Source: Variovorax sp. N23 (GTDB lineage: Bacteria > Pseudomonadota > Gammaproteobacteria > Burkholderiales > Burkholderiaceae_C). From it: 64,000 bases of DNA. A program made the translations under genes and the position numbers. Every line of letters starts with the position of its first letter. The stretch's first letter is position 1. Below the pieces are notes generated by a model. It was not told where the DNA came from. It did no database searches and saw only the letters and a list, made by a program, of their open reading frames with translations. Where the stretch lies: positions 1 through 64,000 of the forward strand of contig NZ_JAOOPY010000019.1 in the NCBI RefSeq assembly GCF_025486315.1, written 5' to 3'. Below, one piece after another: positions 60,194 to 64,000 of the stretch.

Positions 60194-61272
60194 CACGAAC
60201 TGCACTCGTCATGGCAGGCGGCACGGGCGGACACATCTTCCCGGGCCTGGCCGTGGCCGAGGCGCTGCGCGACCGTGGCTGGGCGGTGCACTGGCTGGGC
60301 GCGCCCGGCGGCATGGAGCAGCAGCTCGTGCCGCCGCGCGGCTTCGCCTTCGAGCCGGTGCAGTTCGGCGGCCTGCGCGGCAAGGGGCCGCTCACGCTGC
60401 TGATGCTGCCGGCGCGCCTGCTGCGTGCCTTCGTCCAGAGCATCGGCGTGCTGCGCCGCGTGCGGCCCGACGTGGTCATCGGCCTGGGCGGCTACATCAC
60501 CTTTCCGGGTGGCCTGATGAGCGTGCTGCTGGGCAAGCCGTTGGTGCTGCACGAGCAGAACTCGGTGGCCGGCCTCGCCAACAAGGTGCTGGCGAGCGTC
60601 GCCACCCGGGTGTTCACGGCCTTCCCCAACGTGCTGAAGAACGCGCAGTGGGTGGGCAACCCCTTGCGCGAAGCCTTCGTGTCGCAGCCCGATCCGGTCA
60701 CGCGCTTCACCGGCCGCACCGGCCCGCTCAAGTTGCTGGTGGTGGGCGGGAGCCTGGGCGCGAAGGCGCTCAACAGCATCGTGCCCAAGGCTCTGGCGCG
60801 CATCGCGCCGGCGCAGCGGCCGATCGTGATGCACCAGAGCGGCGCCCGGCAGATCGACGACCTGCGCGCCAACTACGTGGCCGCCGGCGTCGAGGCCGAA
60901 CTCACGCCCTTCATCGACGACACCGCCACCGCCTACGCCACCGCCGACCTGATCGTCGCGCGCGCCGGTGCCAGCACCGTCACCGAAATCGCAGCCGTCG
61001 GCGCCGCGGCGCTGTTCGTGCCTTTCCCTTCCGCGGTCGACGACCACCAGACCACCAACGCGCGCTTCCTCGTGGATGCGGGCGGCGGCTGGCTGGTCCA
61101 GCAGACCGAACTCACGCCTGAATTGTTGGCCGACTTGCTCCAGAAACTCGAACGAACCACGCTGGTGGACAAGGCCGTGAAGGCCAAGACAATGCAGAAG
61201 ACCGAGGCGGTCAGCGCCGTAGTGCTGGCCTGCGAAGAACTTGCAGCGAAAAAGCGCGGAGGCGGCGCATGA
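60190..61272 (+). CDS. murG: Lipid II synthase MurG
   Basis: A 360-residue GT-B glycosyltransferase on the inner membrane face, adding GlcNAc to lipid I. GGTGGH at 10-15, [11 protein letters not shown]-like [11 protein letters not shown] near 100, [12 protein letters not shown] near 125 and [23 protein letters not shown] near 258 are diagnostic. The gene overlaps ftsW and murC by ATGA. Confidence 0.95.
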   Translation: MTRTALVMAGGTGGHIFPGLAVAEALRDRGWAVHWLGAPGGMEQQLVPPRGFAFEPVQFGGLRGKGPLTLLMLPARLLRAFVQSIGVLRRVRPDVVIGLGGYITFPGGLMSVLLGKPLVLHEQNSVAGLANKVLASVATRVFTAFPNVLKNAQWVGNPLREAFVSQPDPVTRFTGRTGPLKLLVVGGSLGAKALNSIVPKALARIAPAQRPIVMHQSGARQIDDLRANYVAAGVEAELTPFIDDTATAYATADLIVARAGASTVTEIAAVGAAALFVPFPSAVDDHQTTNARFLVDAGGGWLVQQTELTPELLADLLQKLERTTLVDKAVKAKTMQKTEAVSAVVLACEELAAKKRGGGA

Positions 61273-62726
61273 AGCACGCGATTCGCCACATCCACTTCGT
61301 CGGTATCGGCGGCGCCGGCATGAGCGGCATCGCCGAGGTGCTGCTCAACCTGGGCTACCGCATCTCCGGTTCCGACCTGTCGGACAGCGTCACGCTGCGC
61401 CGCCTCGCCGGCCTGGGCATCGCGACCCACGTGGGCCACGCCGCGGCGAACATCGCGGGCGCCGACGCCGTCGTGACGTCGACCGCGGTGCAGGCCGACA
61501 ACCCCGAGGTGATCGCCGCGCGCGAGCGGAAGATCCCCGTGGTGCCGCGCGCCCTGATGCTGGCCGAGCTGATGCGCCTGAAGCAGGGCATTGCCATTGC
61601 CGGCACGCACGGCAAGACGACGACGACCAGCCTGGTGGCCAGCGTGCTGGCCGCGGCCGGGCTCGACCCGACCTTCGTGATCGGCGGGCGCCTGAACAGC
61701 GCCGGCGCCAACGCGCAGCTGGGCAGCGGCGACTACATCGTGGTCGAGGCCGACGAATCCGACGCGTCCTTCCTGAACCTGCTGCCGGTGATGGCGGTGG
61801 TCACGAACATCGACGCCGATCACATGGAGACCTACGGGCACGACTTCGGCAACCTGAAGAAGGCCTTCGTCGACTTCCTGCACCGCATGCCCTTCTACGG
61901 CGTGGCGATCCTGTGCACCGACGATGCTGCGGTGCGTGACATCGTGCCCGAGGTGACCTGCCCGGTGACCAGTTACGGCTTCAACGAAGACGCCCAGGTG
62001 CGCGCCGTCAACGTGCGCGCGGTCGGCGCGCAGATGCATTTCACCGCGCAGCGCCGCAATGGCATCACGCTGCCGGACCTGGACATCGTGCTGAACCTGG
62101 CCGGCGAACACAACGTGCTGAATGCGCTGTCGGTGATCGCGGTGGCCGTCGAGCTCGGTGTGCCCGACGAGGCCGTGCAGCGTGGCCTGGCCGACTTCAA
62201 GGGTGTGGGCCGGCGCTTCCAGAGCTATGGCGACGTGCCGGTGAAGGACGCGCAGGCGGCCGAGGCCTTCACGCTGATCGAGGACTACGGCCACCACCCG
62301 GTCGAGATGGCGGCCACCATCGCCGCGGCGCGCGGCGCCTTCCCGGGCCGCCGCCTGATGCTGGCCTTCCAGCCGCACCGCTACACCCGCACGCGCGACT
62401 GCTTCGAGGACTTCGTCAAGGTGCTGGGCACGGCCGACGCCGTGCTGCTGGGCGAGGTCTACGCGGCCGGCGAGGCGCCGATCGTGGCGGCCGACGGCCG
62501 CTCGCTGGCGCGTGCGCTGCGCGTGGCCGGCAAGGTCGAGCCGGTGTTCGTCGACGAGATCGGCACGATGGCGCAGGCCATCCTCGACAACGCGCGCGAC
62601 GGCGACGTCGTCATCTGCATGGGGGCGGGCTCGATCGGTGCGGTGCCGGCCCGCGTGGTCGAACTCGGCGGCACGGCCGCCTTGCCGAAGCCCGGATCTT
62701 TCACACGCGAGGGACGTGCACTGTGA
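61269..62726 (+). CDS. murC: UDP-MurNAc:L-alanine ligase MurC
   Basis: A 485-residue Mur ligase that starts the peptide stem by adding L-Ala. The UDP-binding Rossmann motif is [10 protein letters not shown] at 11-20, ATP loop GTHGKTTTT at 112-120, and [10 protein letters not shown] near 160. Also present are [10 protein letters not shown] near 337 and [10 protein letters not shown] near 362. It overlaps ddl by GTGA. Confidence 0.95.
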   Translation: MKHAIRHIHFVGIGGAGMSGIAEVLLNLGYRISGSDLSDSVTLRRLAGLGIATHVGHAAANIAGADAVVTSTAVQADNPEVIAARERKIPVVPRALMLAELMRLKQGIAIAGTHGKTTTTSLVASVLAAAGLDPTFVIGGRLNSAGANAQLGSGDYIVVEADESDASFLNLLPVMAVVTNIDADHMETYGHDFGNLKKAFVDFLHRMPFYGVAILCTDDAAVRDIVPEVTCPVTSYGFNEDAQVRAVNVRAVGAQMHFTAQRRNGITLPDLDIVLNLAGEHNVLNALSVIAVAVELGVPDEAVQRGLADFKGVGRRFQSYGDVPVKDAQAAEAFTLIEDYGHHPVEMAATIAAARGAFPGRRLMLAFQPHRYTRTRDCFEDFVKVLGTADAVLLGEVYAAGEAPIVAADGRSLARALRVAGKVEPVFVDEIGTMAQAILDNARDGDVVICMGAGSIGAVPARVVELGGTAALPKPGSFTREGRAL

Positions 62727-63691
62727 GCAGCGAATCCATTCAATCCTTCGGCAAGGTCGCAGTGCTCTTCGGCGGCACCTCGGCCGAGCGCGAGATCTCG
62801 ATCCTGTCGGGCACCGGCGTGCTGGAGGCGCTGCGCGCACGCGGCGTCGACGCGCATGCCTTCGACCCGGCCGAGCGCGACCTGGTCGAGCTCAAGCGCG
62901 AAGGCTTCGCGCGCTGCTTCATCGCGCTGCACGGCCGCCATGGCGAAGACGGCACGGTGCAGGGCGCGCTCGAACTGCTGGGCATCCCCTACACCGGTTC
63001 GGGCGTGATGGCCTCGAGCGTGGCGATGGACAAGGTCATGACCAAGCGCATCTGGCAGGCCGATGGCCTGCCGACGCCCAAGTACGTGCGCCTGGCCGCC
63101 GACCAGCAAAGCCGCGAGCAGATCATGGCGGTGCCCGACGTGCTCGGCCTGCCCGTGATCGTGAAGCCGCCGCGCGAAGGCTCGTCGATCGGCGTGACCA
63201 AGGTCGAGGGCTACTCGCAGATGCAGGACGCGGTGGCGCTGTCGGCCAAGTACGACGCCGACGTGCTGTGCGAGGAGTTCATCGAGGGCGAGGAAGTCAC
63301 CTGCGCCGTGCTCGGCCACGGGCTCGACGCGCAGGCGCTGCCGGTGGTGCGCATCGCCGCGCCCGAGGGCGCCTACGACTACCAGAACAAGTACTTCACC
63401 GACGACGTGAAGTACCACTGCCCGAGCGGGCTGCCCGAGGCAGAGGAGAAGGAGATCCAGCGCCTCACGCTGGCGGCCTACCGCACGCTCGGCTGCCGCG
63501 GCTGGGGCCGCTCCGACGTGATGATCCGCGCCAGCGACCGCAAGCCCTTCCTGCTGGAGATGAACACCTCGCCCGGCATGACGACCCATTCGCTGGTGCC
63601 GATGTCGGCGCGTGCGGTGGGCATCGCCTACGAAGACCTGTGCGTGCGCGTGCTGGCCTCCGCAGCACTGGACTCGGAAGGCAAGGTCTGA
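62723..63691 (+). CDS. ddl: D-alanine:D-alanine ligase
   Basis: A 322-residue ATP-grasp ligase supplying D-Ala-D-Ala to Mur[17 protein letters not shown] near 12, [25 protein letters not shown] near 75, [11 protein letters not shown] near 150 and [15 protein letters not shown] near 285 are canonical. The start is GTG overlapping murC. The DdlB-type position inside the dcw cluster is common in proteobacteria. Confidence 0.95.
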   Translation: MSSESIQSFGKVAVLFGGTSAEREISILSGTGVLEALRARGVDAHAFDPAERDLVELKREGFARCFIALHGRHGEDGTVQGALELLGIPYTGSGVMASSVAMDKVMTKRIWQADGLPTPKYVRLAADQQSREQIMAVPDVLGLPVIVKPPREGSSIGVTKVEGYSQMQDAVALSAKYDADVLCEEFIEGEEVTCAVLGHGLDAQALPVVRIAAPEGAYDYQNKYFTDDVKYHCPSGLPEAEEKEIQRLTLAAYRTLGCRGWGRSDVMIRASDRKPFLLEMNTSPGMTTHSLVPMSARAVGIAYEDLCVRVLASAALDSEGKV

Positions 63692-63695
63692 CGAC

Positions 63696-64000
63696 ATGGC
63701 CACGACCGCACCCGTCCCCTTCGACGTCAAGCTCATGAACCTCACGGCGACGCTGGTCTTCGCCGTGTTCGGTGTCGTGCTGCTGGCGGCGGGGGCCTGG
63801 TGGGTGCTGCGCCAGCCCTTTTTCCCGATCGTCGGCATCAAGGTCGACGGCGAGGTGACGCACAACAACGCGGTCACGCTGCGCGCCAACGTGGCGCCGC
63901 AGCTGGCGGGCAACTTCTTCACCGTCGACCTGGCGCGTGCGCGCACGGCCTTCGAGTCGGTGCCCTGGGTGCGCAAGGCGGTGGTGCGGCGCGAGTTCCC
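63696..64000 (+). CDS. ftsQ: Cell-division protein FtsQ (partial, runs off right edge)
   Basis: The first 101 residues of FtsQ. A short cytoplasmic segment is followed by a membrane helix near 16-38 (TLVFAVFGVVLLAAGAWWVL) and the start of the POTRA domain with FPIVGIKVDGEVTHNNAVTLRANV and VPWVRKAVVRR. It bridges FtsLB in the divisome. It begins four bases after the ddl stop. The remainder, and presumably ftsA and ftsZ, lie outside. Confidence 0.9.
   Translation, partial: MATTAPVPFDVKLMNLTATLVFAVFGVVLLAAGAWWVLRQPFFPIVGIKVDGEVTHNNAVTLRANVAPQLAGNFFTVDLARARTAFESVPWVRKAVVRREF

Overview
The window is high-GC DNA from a betaproteobacterium of the Burkholderiales. It is most likely a Comamonadaceae member close to Variovorax. 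This rests on the order dksA - STAS protein - hslVU - mraZ/dcw, a zinc-less type of DksA, the chvE-gguAB sugar transporter and short GC-rich intergenic repeats. It is my inference, since no rRNA is present. I found no tRNA, rRNA, IS element, prophage or CRISPR array. No gene-free stretch exceeds 300 bases; the longest is the 262 bp in front of mraZ.

Region 1 (1-12.1 kb) is an oxidative aldose-use locus. A minus-strand operon carries an aldehyde-dehydrogenase-like gene, ytfQ, chvE, gguA, gguB and ytfR. That gives two periplasmic sugar receptors and two ATPases around one visible permease. A divergent GbpR-like LysR gene, an SDR sugar dehydrogenase, an SMP-30 lactonase and galM complete a route from mutarotation through oxidation to lactone opening. 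The two divergent intergenic regions share a paired ATATCGAT motif. Region 2 (12.1-19.5 kb) has a UBP zinc-finger gene and an AraC regulator. They face a plus-strand operon of an isochorismatase-like hydrolase, a XapX protein, a YtcJ-type amidohydrolase, a DoxX protein, an MFS exporter and a TehA/SLAC1 channel.

Region 3 (19.5-38.5 kb) is accessory. It holds a small GNAT, a pirin with a divergent LysR gene, a 1,832-residue autotransporter with a haemagglutinin-type N-terminus, and an AraC gene. It also holds a three-gene two-component system around a strong palindrome, an alpha/beta hydrolase, a lone von Willebrand protein, dps, and dkgB with an MFS gene and a yafC-like regulator.

Region 4 (38.5-64 kb) is conserved housekeeping. 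It starts with dapF, a DUF484 gene, a YdcF-like gene, xerC, rlmI and a CobW GTPase. Next come dksA, a STAS-domain protein, hslV and hslU. The dcw cluster follows (mraZ, rsmH, ftsL, ftsI, murE, murF, mraY, murD, ftsW, murG, murC, ddl, ftsQ) and runs off the right edge. Most dcw genes overlap by 1-4 bases, which implies translational coupling.

The most unusual items are these: an aldehyde dehydrogenase homologue lacking all three catalytic residues; a two-copy intergenic element whose stems covary; a 57-bp repeat that supplies ATGA coupling and a ribosome binding site to two unrelated genes; a MurD with a roughly 135-residue acidic/proline insertion; a TPS/autotransporter chimera; and several well-formed operator candidates.
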